Origin: Glycine soja
Taxonomy: Eukaryota > Streptophyta > Magnoliopsida > Fabales > Fabaceae
Direction: 5' to 3'
DNA length: 64,000 nt
Assembly (NCBI RefSeq): GCF_004193775.1
Contig: NC_041019.1
Span: 34,100,827 to 34,164,826, forward strand
Below are positions 10,196 through 22,374 of the stretch, piece after piece. Both the position numbers and the translations under genes were made by a program. The notes under the pieces were generated by a model. It saw nothing but the letters and a program-made list of their open reading frames with translations. It ran no database searches and was not told the DNA's origin. Position 1 is the first letter of the stretch. The number at the start of each line of letters is the position of its first letter.

Positions 10196-12810
10196 CGCAT
10201 GAACAGCTCTAGGCAATCAATTCATGGGGCTCCGAAGAGGATGGTGGAGAATACACGAACAGCGCTAGGCAATCAATTCGTTGGGCTCCGGATAAGATTT
10301 AAGGGTGGAGGATAGACGAACAGTGCTAGGCAATCAATTCGTGGGGCTCCAGACTCGATGGTGGAGGATGCATGAATGACAATCAATTCATGGGGCTCCG
10401 GATAAGATTTGAGGGTGGAGGATAGACAAACAGCGCTAGGCAATCAATTCGTAGGGCTCCAGACTCGATGGTGGAGGACGCATGAACAACGCTAGGCAAT
10501 CAATTCATGGGTCTCTGAATAAGATTTGAGGGTAGAGGATAGACAAACAGCGCTAGGCAATCAATTCGTGGGGCTCCAGACACGATGGTGGAGGATGCAT
10601 CAATGACAATCAATTCATGGGGCTCCGGATAAGATTTGAGGGTGGAGGATAGACAAACAGCGCTAGGCAATCAATTCGTGGGGCTCCAGACTCGATGGTG
10701 GAGGATGCATGAATGACAATCAATTCATGGGGCTCCGGATAAGATTTGAGGGTGGAGGATAGACGAACAGCGTTAGGCAATCAATTCATGGGGCTCCAGA
10801 TTCGATGGTGGAGGATGCATGAACAACGCTAGGCAATCAATTCATGGGTCTCCGAATAAGATTTGAGGGTTGAGGATAGACGAACAGCGCTAGGCAATCA
10901 ATTCGTGGGGCTCCAGACTCGATGGTGGAGGATGCATGAATGACAAGCAATTCATGGGGCTCCGGATAAGATTTGAGGGTGGAGGATAGACGAACAGCGG
11001 ATAGACAAACAGCGCTAGGCAATCAATTCTTGGGGCTCCAGACTCGATGGTGGAGGATGCATGAATGACAATCAATTCATGGGGCTCCGGATAACATTTG
11101 AGGGTGGAGGATAGACAAACAGCGCTAGGCAATCAATTCGTGGGGCTCCAGACTCGATGGTGGAGGATGCATGAATGACAATCAATTCATGGGGCTCCGA
11201 ATAAGATTTGAGGGTGGAGGATAGACGAACAGCGTTAGGCAATCAATTCATGGGGCTCCAGATTCGATGGTGGAGGACACATGAACAACGCTAGGCAATC
11301 AATTCATGGGTCTCCGAATAAGATTTGAGGGTTGAGGATAGACGAACAGCGCTAGGCAATCAATTCGTGGGGCTCCAGACTCGATGGTGGAGGATGCATG
11401 AATGACAAGCAATTCATGGGGCTCCGGATAAGATTTGAGGGTGGAGGATAGACGAACAGCGGATAGACAAACAGCGCTAGGCAATCAATTCGTGGGGCTC
11501 CAGACTCGATGGTGGAGGATGCATGAATGACAATCAATTCATGGGGCTCCGGATAACATTTGAGGGTGGAGGATAGACAAACAGCGCTAGGCAATCAATT
11601 CGTGGGGCTCCAGACTCGATGGTGGAGGATGCATGAATGACAATCAATTCATGGGGCTCCGGATAAGATTTGAGGGTGGAGGATAGACGAACAGCGTTAG
11701 GCAATCAATTCATGGGGCTCCAGATTCGATGGTGGAGGACGCATGAACAACGCTAGGCAATCAATTCATGGGTCTCCGAATAAGATTTGAGGGTTGAGGA
11801 TAGACGAACAACGCTAGGCACTCAATTCGTGGGGCTCTAGACTCGATGTTGGAGGATGCATGAATGACAAGCAATTCATGGGGCTCCGGATAAGATTTGA
11901 GGGTGGAGGATAGACGAACAGCGCTAGGCAATAAATTCGTGGGGCTCCAGACTCGATGGTGGAGGATGCATGAATGACAAGCAATTCATGGGTCTCCGAA
12001 TAAGATTTGAGGGTGGAGGATAGACGACCAACGCTAGGCAATCAATTCGTGGGACTCCAGACTCAATGGTGGAGGATGCATGAATGACAATCTATTCATG
12101 GGGCTCCGAATAAGATTTGAGGGTGGAGGATAGACGAACAGCGCTAGGCAATCAATTCGTGGGGCTGCAGACTCGATGGTGGAGGACGCATGAACAACGC
12201 TAGGCAATCAATTCATGGGTCTCCGAATACGATTTGAGGGTAGAGGATAAACGAACAGCGCTAGGCAATCAATTCGTGGGGCTCCAGACTCGATGGTGGA
12301 GGACGCATGAATGACAAGCAATTCATGGGTCTCCGAATAAGATTTGAGGGTGGAGGATAGACGACCAATGCTAGGCAATCAATTCGTGGGGCTCCAGAGT
12401 CGATGGTGGAGGATGCATGAATGACAATCAATTCATGGGGCTCCGGATAAGATTTGAGGGTGGAGGATAGACAAACAGCGCTAGGCAATCAATTCGTGGT
12501 GCTCCAGACTCGATGGTGGAGGACGCATGAACAACGCTAGGCAATCAATTCATGGGTCTCTGAATAAGATTTGAGGGTAGAGGATAGACAAACAGCGCTA
12601 GGCAATCAATTCGTGGGGCTCCAGACACGATGGTGGAGGATGCATGAATGACAATCAATCATGGGGCTCCGGATAACATTTGAGGGTGGAGGATAGACGA
12701 ACAGCGCTAGGCAATCAATTCGTGGGGCTCCAGACTCGATGGTGGAGGATGCATGAATGACAATCAATTCATGGGGCACCAGACATGATTTGAGGGTGGG
12801 ACCGAATGGT
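10196..12810 (-). repeat. 110-bp minisatellite with a 462-bp higher-order period, E2 3' untranslated region
   Basis: About 23 copies of a unit of about 110 bp, for example gatagac at 10311 and again at 10421. Each unit holds two modules containing 'caatcaattc'. A larger period of 462 bp is visible: 10837-11132 recurs almost unchanged at 11299-11594. Modules have inverted ends: ACGAA...TTCGT or ATGAA...TTCAT around gcgctaggcaatcaa. Minus-strand frames of 60-80 codons are periodic artefacts. E1 and E3 have unrelated unit sequences at the same relative location. Confidence 0.92.
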
Positions 12811-14315
12811 CCACCAGGTTCTTTCACCTAAAAAGGCGAACATGCTTTAGCAAGGAAAAATAAATCATTCACGAGAGCACCATATTTTAGAGAAACAATA
12901 TACCCATGCCAAAATTAATTTTCCTTGTAACCCAAAATGAAGGGCAGGATGTCAGCATTTAGCTTTTAAATTAACATTTAGGGGAAATGTCGGGTCAAAC
13001 TGAAACTATGAATAAAATCACTCATAGTGTATAAAAACTCACACAGGTAAGTGTTTTACCCTAATTCCAAACCATAGTTGCACCATGACTTTATTTTGCA
13101 CATGATTTCCTATCGAACCAAAAGATCACACGCACGATCACGGATCAATAGGATTTTCCCGAGGCTAGTGTTTTTGGAGAGGAAGCTGGGTGTTTCGGTC
13201 TTTTCCTCTTTGTTTATGTGGGGTGGGATACCGCCAGTCAGGAGCGACCTTGAATGGCAATCCCAAAGGAAGAACTACTTCAAAAATGGGTTTTCCTTTG
13301 CCGGCAGTCATTTGCCCGGCCGAAAATTTATCTGGTCAGAAGATCTTCCGTTCTCTTTCCTGGTTTCCTGTATTGATCGGGAATTATTCTGTTTTTCCTT
13401 CGATCTTTTTCTTTTTACTTTCTTCCGATCTTTGATCGGGAATCCTTCTTTTCCTTTTCTTTTCTTTCTTTTCATTTCTTCTTTTCCGATCTTTGATTGG
13501 GAATTCGGGTTTTAGCATTCGTTATTCGCTCTCCCTTGAGGAGATTCTGTTGTCAAAGTTCAAAGTAGCTTAAGGTTGTGTCTCAACATGGTCTTTTCAT
13601 CGTGCGAGCCCGATTTTGATATCTGGGGCAAAACAAATTTGTGTGTCAAGGTGTCGGTCTCGGGTTGAATTTCCATATTATTTCCACGAGGCACGCGTAA
13701 CAACGATGATTTGGAAACAATGCGCAAAATTTAGTCATGGCTATAGCTAGGTGGGTACTCAAGCATCCGGTTTATGGCATCGTGATACTAAGGCTTGGGA
13801 TTTACACAAGTAGACCCAATATTTCCAAATTATGTTCTTTCATCGGTTCAATGAATCCATCCATTCTTATATCGATTATTCTGGAAAATAAACTCTTAGC
13901 GTCAGTCTCTTGTTTCCAAAAGATATGTTTGCTCTCTATGAATGATTTATGCTTCCTATGACCATAACATGCCGACCTTTGAGGTGTTTCTTTCTTTTTC
14001 TTTTTATTTCATTTTTTTTCCGTTTTCAAAAACTATACATCCATCACCATTTATGAGAAAAGCTTTTCTTTGTACACCTACATTCCTATACACGACGAAC
14101 ATTTTATGTATACACACACATTAAAAACTCTTTCTCTTTATATCAACACGGTCTATATACAAACTCTATTCTTGTTCAAAGATTTCTTTTTCGTTTTTCA
14201 ACATCCACTCGTGGTTTACACAAAAATTTCTTTATATACACTCGTTGCTCACACACAAGAATTTCTTTTCACACATTATTTACACACACACAAAATCTTT
14301 TCATACACTTTTTTA
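12811..14315 (-). other. E2 3' untranslated sequence, first copy of an internal duplication
   Basis: No gene. The segment near 13000-13170 (cactca.agtgtat, cacacaggtaagtgtttta, gatcaataggatttt) and the 'ccgatctttgatcgggaat' words at 13425-13510 recur in the same orientation at 29810-29960 and 30205-30270. E2 therefore carries this 3' segment twice. The 14000-14315 end is a pyrimidine-rich and 'acacaca' tract in which E1 inserted. Confidence 0.65.
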
Positions 14316-14320
14316 CATAT

Positions 14321-16234
14321 TGTCATACCCTAATTTCGTCCAGGGACCATTGTTTGGTGGCATGCAACTTTCGTTTGACCACTTCGAGGTACTTGGCACC
14401 CATCTTTAGGCAATTCGTGAAGTTCAGTGACATGCCGGAAATCAAAAGAAAGCATCCTTTCACAATTCATGAGGTTCCGTAACATTCCGGAAGTAAAAAA
14501 AAAAGGGGGGGATGGTTGCGTAATCCGTAATGTTTTGTGACATTACGGAAAGAAAACAAGTATCGTTACGTAATCCGTAACGTTACGGAAAAAGAATCAG
14601 CAAAGAAGGGGGGTGAACTTATCAAGATAGGGGTGTAAATAGAAATTCGAGTCTAGGCCAACATTTTGGAAGTTGGGTTGCTTAAGGAGGAAGCAACTGG
14701 GTGGCAAGCTCCTCCACGTTTTTGAAAAATGGTTTCCGGGGCTCCCGTGGCTTCCGTAAAATTTCCAAAAATCTTGGGTAAGCATATTCCACTTAATATT
14801 GGTGAAAGGGAAGAGAAAAAAGATGAAAATCAAATCCGAAACACTTTCGTAAGGCTTTCGTAACTTTTCCGTAAAATACGAAAAGGGGGGTGAACTTAGT
14901 AATTTGGGTGCGCTTAGAAATCTTCTTCATTAAGTCTCTGGGCGGCAAGCACCTCCCTTTTTTCCTATAAATAGGGGAGGGGGGAGCTGTTTCAAAATGT
15001 TCAAGACTCCTTGGCTATGCATTTTGGCTATTTTGGGCAAAAAAACACGTTTTCGTGAAGAAAAATCGAGTCGAAGTGCTTCCGTAATGCCTCCGTAAGC
15101 GATTCTGTGGAAATTCTTCATCGTTCTTCGTCGTTCTTCACCGTTCTTCGTTCTTCGACGGGTAAGTTTTCAAATTCGAGACTTTCAATTCATTTCTTGT
15201 TTTGTGTACTTTCACTTTAATTTTGTTTACTTTCAGTTTTCTTTTCTTCCGTTTTTTAACGTGCTTTAGTCATTTACTTAAGTCGTTTTCTCGCCTAATC
15301 AAAAAATAAAATAAATTTCCACCGATCATTTGACTTGTAACATCCGTTAATTTCTGTTAAAATGAAATCCGACCATTCGGTCATGCCCTAACCACGTTGG
15401 AAACCAAAAAGAGGTAAAATAATAATATAATAATTAAAAATATCTTTTAGTAAAATAAATCAAAAAAAATCAATCGGACGTTTTTCTTTGGGATTTCTCT
15501 TTCTTAAATCGAATTGACTAATAACCAAAGTTAAACTAAGGCTAAAATCAATTCATAAACCAAACTTTTGTCATCGCCTAAAAAAGCTATTTTCAAAGGT
15601 CCAACGCCTTGAAATGGTCTTTTCCACTTTTATTGGATAAGTGTAGATTTCTAAAAAGCCTAAAATCAATATGTAACTTTGTTACCTCTTTCAAAAATAA
15701 AGAAATCATTAATGGTCCAATGCCTTAATGTTTTCTCACTTTTCAAAAGAATCGAAAGATTGTCTAATGGTCCAACGCCTTAAATGACCTTTCATTCAAT
15801 AAAAACTAAAAAATAACTTAACCAAAACGCTTTGTTCACAAAAGAACTACGTAGGTTTGATTTTCTCATCACAATTGAGGAATACGTAGGAGCAACGGGA
15901 AACGCCCTTGTCGACCACAAATAGATAAAAATATAAAAAGGCATAAAAAAGACATAAGAATGTAAAAAGAGAAGATAACATAAATTGAAGTCATATTTGC
16001 ACATTTGATTAAAGGCTGCCGTCTCTTGTGACGGACGTGTGGGGTGCTAATACCTTCCCCATGCGTAAATACAACTCCCGAACCTTTCTCTTAAAGTTCG
16101 TAGATCACGTCTTTTCCGGTTTTTCGGACGTTTTCCTCAAATAAACGTTGGTGGCGACTCCGCGCGTATTCCTTTCTTGGAACACGCACCTGCGAGCCCC
16201 GCGTCGCCCTCCCGCCGAAGGGTAGGTTGCGACA
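14321..16234 (+). mobile_element. 5' LTR of E1
   Basis: 1,914 bp, TG...CA. U3 carries CCGTAA/TTACGG motifs at 14420-14600. The TATAAATA box is at 14966-14973. A second 'cgttcttc' pyrimidine leader begins near 15110. Compared with the 3' LTR it lacks one copy of an approximately 50-60-bp segment. The last 150 bp differ at about 8 positions by eye, many of them C/T or G/A. Confidence 0.92.
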
Positions 16235-16236
16235 GT

Positions 16237-16254
16237 TGGCGACTCCACTGGGGA
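16237..16254 (+). promoter_or_regulatory. Primer-binding site of E1
   Basis: TGGCGACTCCACTGGGGA begins 2 nt after the LTR. Its complement, TCCCCAGTGGAGTCGCCA, ends in CCA as a tRNA 3' end does. Ogre elements are known to use an Arg-tRNA type primer; the match to that tRNA is from memory and was not computed. Confidence 0.85.
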
Positions 16255-17110
16255 CAATTTTTAGAGAGTTAGGCCAATCAATCAGTGTGCTTTCCTTACC
16301 ATGACTTCCCTTTTTGTTCTTTTTTTTCTCCTTATGTTCTTGTGTATATAAATTCTTTTGATGCTTTTAGTGTGTTTTAAAATGTATGCATGAGGTAAAT
16401 ACTTATTCATTTGATGCACACAAACACCAACACTATTTGCACACACGGTGAGTTGAAAAAGGGCCCTATACCCGGGTCCATTGGAACTTAAGGAGTGGAG
16501 GTGAATCTGTGATCATGCTAGGTCTCCAACTTGCTTGATTACAGTGAACCCTCATCTAGAGTTTTTTTTTCTTTCATAACATATTGTTGCTAGTAGTCCC
16601 TACTGCTACAATATGTTCTTCAAAGGGGATGATACCTCTAGAGACCATCAAGAGAGATATGACCGCCTTGGGAATTATCACTAAAAGCCCTTTTAGCTCC
16701 TTCCCATATAGGTCCCGTAAATAGGGGCACGGGGCAAACACGTTGCGTGCCATTTTTTCACACTGCCATGCATAAGTGTTAAGTACCCTTTTGCTTATAT
16801 TTGTTTGTGAATATTGTCGTACTATGTACATCCCCGTGTTGTACCTTTCGCATATGCATCATGCGTGGGTCCCGTCTTAATCCCCTCTCTTTGGCAAACC
16901 AACGGAAGGTCCGTGTCACCTTCTTAAATACATACGTTGGGCACTGTGTTACCCCAAGACGTTGTATCTAAGAAGGAAACAATTTCCCGGGCTCCCGTGT
17001 TCATAAATTGCATCTGTATCATATGCATTTCTTCATGCATTCATCCATTCCACCCATGATAGATGTCGGAGTTTTGATTCGCGCTGGGTTTTGTTTCACT
17101 TTAGTAAAAC
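16255..17110 (+). other. E1 untranslated leader
   Basis: No gene seen. Related leader sequence is present in E2 at about 47756-48458 on the minus strand (shared ccgggctc, gaaggtcc and gacctata words). Confidence 0.65.
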
Positions 17111-18941
17111 ATGGGATCAAGTCAAAAGCCTTCACTTAAAAAGAGGTTCTATCAAGTCAAGGTCAAGAGCCTAGGAATCACCAGCCTAAAAGAGCTAGGG
17201 CAGTTGATGGGTCAGCTCCAGCGGCAAGCTTTTCGTAAAGCTTACGGTAAAATCTGGGACCTAGCCATGGTAAAAGTCTCCACAGAGTCCATTGCCTCCC
17301 TCGCCCAGTATTATGATCAGCCGTTGAGGTGCTTCACTTTTGGGGACTTCCAACTATCACCCATGGTGGAAGAATTCGAAGAAATCCTAGGATGTCCTCT
17401 AGGGGGAAGGAAACCATACCTCTTCTCAGGGTTCTATCCCTCATTAGCTAGAATTTCTAAAACAGTCCAAATCTCGGCGCAGGAATTAGACCGCCAAAAG
17501 CAAGTCGAAAATGGGGTGGTCGGGATAACGATAAAATGTTTGGAGGCAAAAGCAAGAATCTTGGCAGGTAGAAGCGAATGGGCCCCGTTCATAGACGTTC
17601 TCGCACTGTTGATCTTTGGAGGAGTCCTCTTTCCGAATGTGGATGGGTTGGTGGACCTGGCAGCGATCGACGCTTTTCTCGCCTATCATAACCACAAGGA
17701 AAGCCCGGTTGTCGCTATGCTAGCCGACCTATATGACACCTTCGACCGAAGATGTAAGAAGAGCAGTACGAGGATTGTCTGCTGTACTCCCGCTCTTTAT
17801 GTATGGTTGGTTTCACACTTTTTTCGCCAAGAGGTAAGGAGGGGCAAATTGGGACCAACTCTTAGCAAGCAAAGAAGGAGCATCTGTCAACTGGTTCCCT
17901 CGATGGAAGGAAGGAAGAACCGGAGTTCTTATTTCATGCAGAGGATTTCCAAATGTTCCCTTGATGGGGATGAGGGGTTGCATAAGCTACAATCCCGTTC
18001 TTGCTATAAGACAACTTGGCTACCCTATGAGAGGGTCGCCACTAGAGGATGAGCTCGCGCGTGTCATTTCACGAGGCTTCAATAAGACCAACGTGGAGAC
18101 ACTTCAGAAGGTCCGCAAGGCATAGGAGGTGTCGCAAAAGAAGGACAAGGAACTCAGGGGCAGTAACAATGGGCCCATCGGTGGCTATCGTAAGTGGTTA
18201 AAAGCCCACGTGCAAGGTTTGGATTGGCTTCCAAGTTTGAGAACCGCTAAAAGAGAGGAAGTTGAGGCACTGGAGGAAGACGAAGAAGTGCAGGCCCTTA
18301 GGGCGGAACTCGAGCAAGCCCAAACAGTTAAAGAAAGGTTCAAATCAGCAGCTCTGAAAATCCGAAAAGAGAATACCAAACTGAGAGATGTAAATGTGGA
18401 TACCACCAAAGCCTTGGAACGAGAAACCAAGAGGGCTTGTAGGGAAGAACACGGCTGGAACAAGTTCCGAGGGGCTCTGTGGGGCAGCAACAGCGAGCTT
18501 AAGCTCCGGAGAGAGGAAAGGGACCAATCACGAGTAGACAATTTGATCTTGAAAGATGAGTTGAAGGTTTGCTCAAGGTCCAAAAGAAACTTGTCTCAGC
18601 GGTTATGCGAAACAGAGACCAACATGTTAGCTATCATTAGCAAGTACCAAGAAGAACTAAATCTAGCTACGGCCCACGAGCATAGAGTGGCGGACGAGTA
18701 TGCCCAAATGTACGCGGAGAAGGAGGCTAGAGGAAGGGTGATCGACTCGTTACATCAAGAGGCAACGATGTGGATGGACCGATTTGCTCTTACCTTGAAC
18801 GGGAGTCAAGAACTTCCCCGATTGCTAGCCAAGGCCAAAGCAATGGCGGACACCTACTCCGCCCCCGAGGAGATCCACGAACTTCTCAGCTATTGTCAGC
18901 ATATGATAGACTTAATGGCCCATATAATTAGAAACCGCTAG
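17111..18941 (+). pseudogene. Ogre-type first ORF (DUF7745-like N-terminus plus coiled-coil C-terminus), broken
   Basis: The first frame, 17111-18052, has a globular N-terminal region of about 240 residues (LRCFTFGDFQLSPMVEEFEE, then EEILGCPLGGRKPY and PFIDVLALLIFGGVLFPN), the type of domain annotated DUF7745 in legume Ogre proteins. Homology moves to a second frame between 17835 and 17850, resuming WDQLLASKEGASVNWFPRW. An in-frame TAG at 18123-18125 stands where the family has Trp. The second frame then runs on through 18129-18941 as a charged, Lys/Glu-rich likely coiled coil ending HMIDLMAHIIRNR. So one frameshift and one nonsense codon separate two otherwise recognisable halves of about 600 codons. 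The role of this ORF in Ogre elements is unknown to me. E2 has lost the whole unit. Confidence 0.85.
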
Positions 18942-20018
18942 GAAGTTTGTATTATCACTCAGATCTTGACTAGTTAAACTTTCTGAATAAAATGAGTTTA
19001 TCCCGCATTTTTACTCCAAAGATCAGTGCGAATCAAATCACTCCCGCATTTTATCTCTAGCATGCATTCATATCATGCATCGCATAAGCATCTCTTCATG
19101 GCATCATAATGAACATATCATTGCTGCATTTGTCCGTTATCATATTCCAGCATCACATTTTGCATGAGTCATTGCATCATCATGCATATGCGTTCAACAT
19201 ACTTTTTGTTCTACAAACTGCATACCTTTTGTTTTCATGTTTGCTCATGCATGATCCTTGCATTTTCCTCTACAAAACAAAAACAAAAAGGGAAGCATGA
19301 AAATTCATGATGCATTCTTGGTTGCATATATTCGGTACCATGAGCCAACCATGTTGGGATCATAAACCCATTTCTAAAAAAGAAAAAACAAAAGAAAATG
19401 AGTGAACATGGTACCTAATGCGTGGTTAACTAGGAAATGATGTTTCTTCGGGCATCTCAATTCCATAATTACATTTTCCATGCATAGCATACGTATTCCT
19501 GAGTCTTTCATCCCTATGAAATGTTGTTGAAGTATTGGCGGCCAGAATTGCCATTCCTTGGATTACCGGGTTGAACCAAGCTCATGCTTTTACGAAAAGG
19601 TTCATCAAGTCAAGTTGAAGTATGGAAGTAACCATCTTGCAAAAAATTGGTGCAAAAGATGGATCGAGTTACAACGCTGCTTCGTCTACTGCCAAACACA
19701 TTTAGGACTGTTGATGTCCTTGTTACTTCCAGTTTCACCTTGACCAAGATGTCACGAACCATGTTGAAAAATCTAAATTGATTCAACCCCATGTCCTGCG
19801 TAAAAATTCGCAATACTTCAACTGTGTATCATTCACATACATCCATGCTTTTCATTGGTTGCATTGCTCATTGCATTCTTTCCTTGAAAAAAATAAAATA
19901 AAAAATAAAAAAATAAATATAAAATAAAATAAAATAAAAATGAACTTAATCATTGTCAACCGAAAGAAAAGAACACACTTTACAGCGCCCTTGCCGAACT
20001 CATGCTAGAGCTAAAGTA
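18942..20018 (+). other. Spacer between first ORF and gag in E1
   Basis: Non-coding, with many 'atgcat'-type words and an A/T-only tract (aaaataaaataaa) at about 19888-19938. E2 has a recognisable homologue at about 46920-47750 on the minus strand. Confidence 0.65.
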
Positions 20019-21797
20019 ATGAGTGAAGTAGAGGAGGTGCAAGAACAGATGAAGGCTGACATGAAGGCCATGAAAGAGAAAATGGCCACAATGATGGAGG
20101 CCAATATGAGCATGAAGGAGATAATGGAGGTCAATTCGGCTGCATTGCTAAGGTGAACCCAATGCCCCCATCTGGCCTCAACCAAATGAATCATCCAACC
20201 TCAAATATGGTAGGCAAAGATTTGAGAAGTAGGGACGACCCCCATGATGTGCAAATTCAAAACAAGCACGCCTTATTGCCATATGGTCTGCCTCCCAACT
20301 ATACACCACCCGATGTGGCGTACACTCCCAGTGAGAATGTCAATAACTCCACTCCTATACCCATTGAGAGCCAACAACCTCAATCTGATCATGAACATGT
20401 CTCTCAACCCATGGGGGAGACACATGAAATTCCCCACCACAATCTAGCTGACTTCGAGCCTTGCCTCAGATATGCCACTAGAGGGCAAGCAGTTGGTGGT
20501 ATACCTATGCCAAACACTTTGGAGGGCCCTCAGTTTCGCCCACAACCACAACCCTTGCATTTTGCGGTGGGAAGAGCCCCTCCTTCTATGGCTGAAAAGG
20601 GAAAGTTGGATCATATAGAGGAAAGGCTCAAGGACATTGAAGGAGGCGAAGATTGTGCCTTTGCTAACCTAGAAGAGTTGTTCCTAGTACCCGAACATGG
20701 TCATTCCCAAGTTCAAGGTACCGGACTTTGACAAGTACAAGGGGACTACTTGCTCCAAGAACCATCTAAAGATGTATTGTCGGAAGATGGGGGCATACGC
20801 AAAAGATGAGAAACTGCTGATACATTTTTCCTAAGAAAGTCTTACTAGGACAATTGTCACCTGGTATACTAACTTAGGAACCTTCCTGAGTCCATTCTTG
20901 GAAGGACCTAATGGTTGCCTTCGTTAGGCAGTGTCAGTACAATTCTGATATGGCTCCGGATAGGATGCAACTACAGAACATGTGCAAAAAAGGGGCACGA
21001 ATCTTTCAAAGAATACACCCAAAGATGGAGAGACTTGGAAACTCAAGTAGCGCCCCCAATAACAGAGAAAGAGATTATTACAATGATAGTAGACACGTTA
21101 CCGGTGTTCTACTATGAAAAATGGTGGGTTACACACCTTCAAGTTTTACAGATTTGGTCTTCGCTAGCGAAAAGATCGAAATCGGTCTGAAAAGAGGCAA
21201 ATTTAATCATCCTGCTTTGATGAATGAGAAAACTGGGGCAAATGAAGAGGGTGAGGATAAGGGAGAAACCCATGCTGTGACTATCATTCCTATACGACCA
21301 AGTTTCCCACCAACCCAACAATGTCATTACTTAGCCAATAACAACCCTTCTCCTTACCTACCACCCAGTTATCCACAAAGGCCATCCCTAAATCAACCAC
21401 AAAACCCACCTTCCACACAACCAATGCTAAACACCACCTTTAGCACAAACCAAAACACCAACCAAGGAAGGAATTTTGCAGCAAAAAGCCTGTAGAATTC
21501 ACCCCAATTCTGGTGTCCTATGCTAACTTGCTCCATTATCTACTTGATACTGCAATGGTAGCCATAACCCCTGCTAGATTTCCTCAACCTCCATTTCTCT
21601 GAGGATACGACTCGAACACAACGTGTGCTTATCATGGAGGAGCCCCGGGGCATTCCATTGAGCATTGTATGACCTTGAAGCGTAAGGTGCAAAGTCTAAT
21701 TGATGTGGGCTGGCTGAAATTTGAGGAGAATCGCGTATGAGTCCAGACATTGACAAGCGACACCACACATGGGGCAATTTTGAAAGTTTTCTGTTAA
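20019..21797 (+). pseudogene. Ogre gag remnant of E1
   Basis: The likely start is the Met at 20019 (MSEVEEVQEQMKADMKAM), followed by a Met/Lys/Glu-rich segment. After a small frameshift near 20145 comes a Pro/Gln-rich linker. The capsid-like core then contains FDKYKGTTCSKNHLKMYCRK and KEYTQRWRDLETQV, with frameshifts near 20710 and 20900 and in-frame stops, one near 20833. The C-terminal part has the Tat-lineage zinc-binding motif C-A-Y-H-G-G-A-P-G-H-S-I-E-H-C near 21625-21670, and the frame ends at 21797 after THGAILKVFC. Ogre gag is normally continuous with protease and RT; here a stop and non-coding DNA follow. Confidence 0.85.
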
Positions 21798-22374
21798 ATG
21801 TCTCTAATGACTCACCAGGATTTTCAAGTTTATGCCATTATTATAAACCGCAATTACAATGCTAAAATGGATGAATTTGACATCCTTGTCTCTCTCATCC
21901 TCTCACAAACACATCTTTTCTTATTCAACTTCCATCGGAATGTGAGTGTAAGCCACTGGTTTGTTTGCTCAAAGCGACCTGCGCTCCTGAGTGTTGACTT
22001 CCAAGACCGTTCAATCAGAGATTACTCATCTTGCACGTTGGTGGGGGTGTCGTAAAATGACAAGTAAAGCAAAAATAAGTTTCAAAATAAAAAATAATAA
22101 AGGCATTTGATTGATTGTGTTTTCAAGTAAAAATATAGACGTTCATGTGACCTCATTTTATCATTCTGGAAAGTTTGTCTTTTTTAGAGAGAAGTGAGTT
22201 ATCAAGAATAGAAGTCATTTGACTTAATCCATCAATTGAAAAATCCTTCAACTATTTCTCGTCCTTGAAAGTCCTTTTTGAGAATCAATCGCTTCTTCCT
22301 TGCTACAAGGTTGTGAAAACAAGACAACGATTGATACCATAAAGCCCTACACTGGGGCAATGAGGGGCATCGTG
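21798..22374 (+). other. Non-coding segment after gag where Ogre protease/RT should be
   Basis: There is no DTG/DSG, Tyr-x-Asp-Asp or integrase motif. The same segment follows gag in E2 (44860-45104 and 43600-43688 on the minus strand), so the boundary is inherited. Around 22219-22235 the text (gaatagaagtcatttgac) is the uninterrupted form of the site occupied by the solo LTR in E2. Confidence 0.75.

Noticed and set aside
10837..12827. Series of minus-strand frames of 60-80 codons with near-identical proteins
   Set aside because: They are copies of the 110-bp minisatellite in one frame; they start and stop at the same repeat positions and lack any domain.
13942..14333. Overlapping plus-strand frames of 60-87 codons
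   Set aside because: Pyrimidine-rich and ACACA-type simple sequence, interrupted by the E1 insertion point; no domain.
16237..16254. A tRNA gene at the primer-binding sites
   Set aside because: Only the 18-nt complement of a tRNA 3' end is present, not a tRNA fold; no tRNA gene was recognised anywhere in the window.
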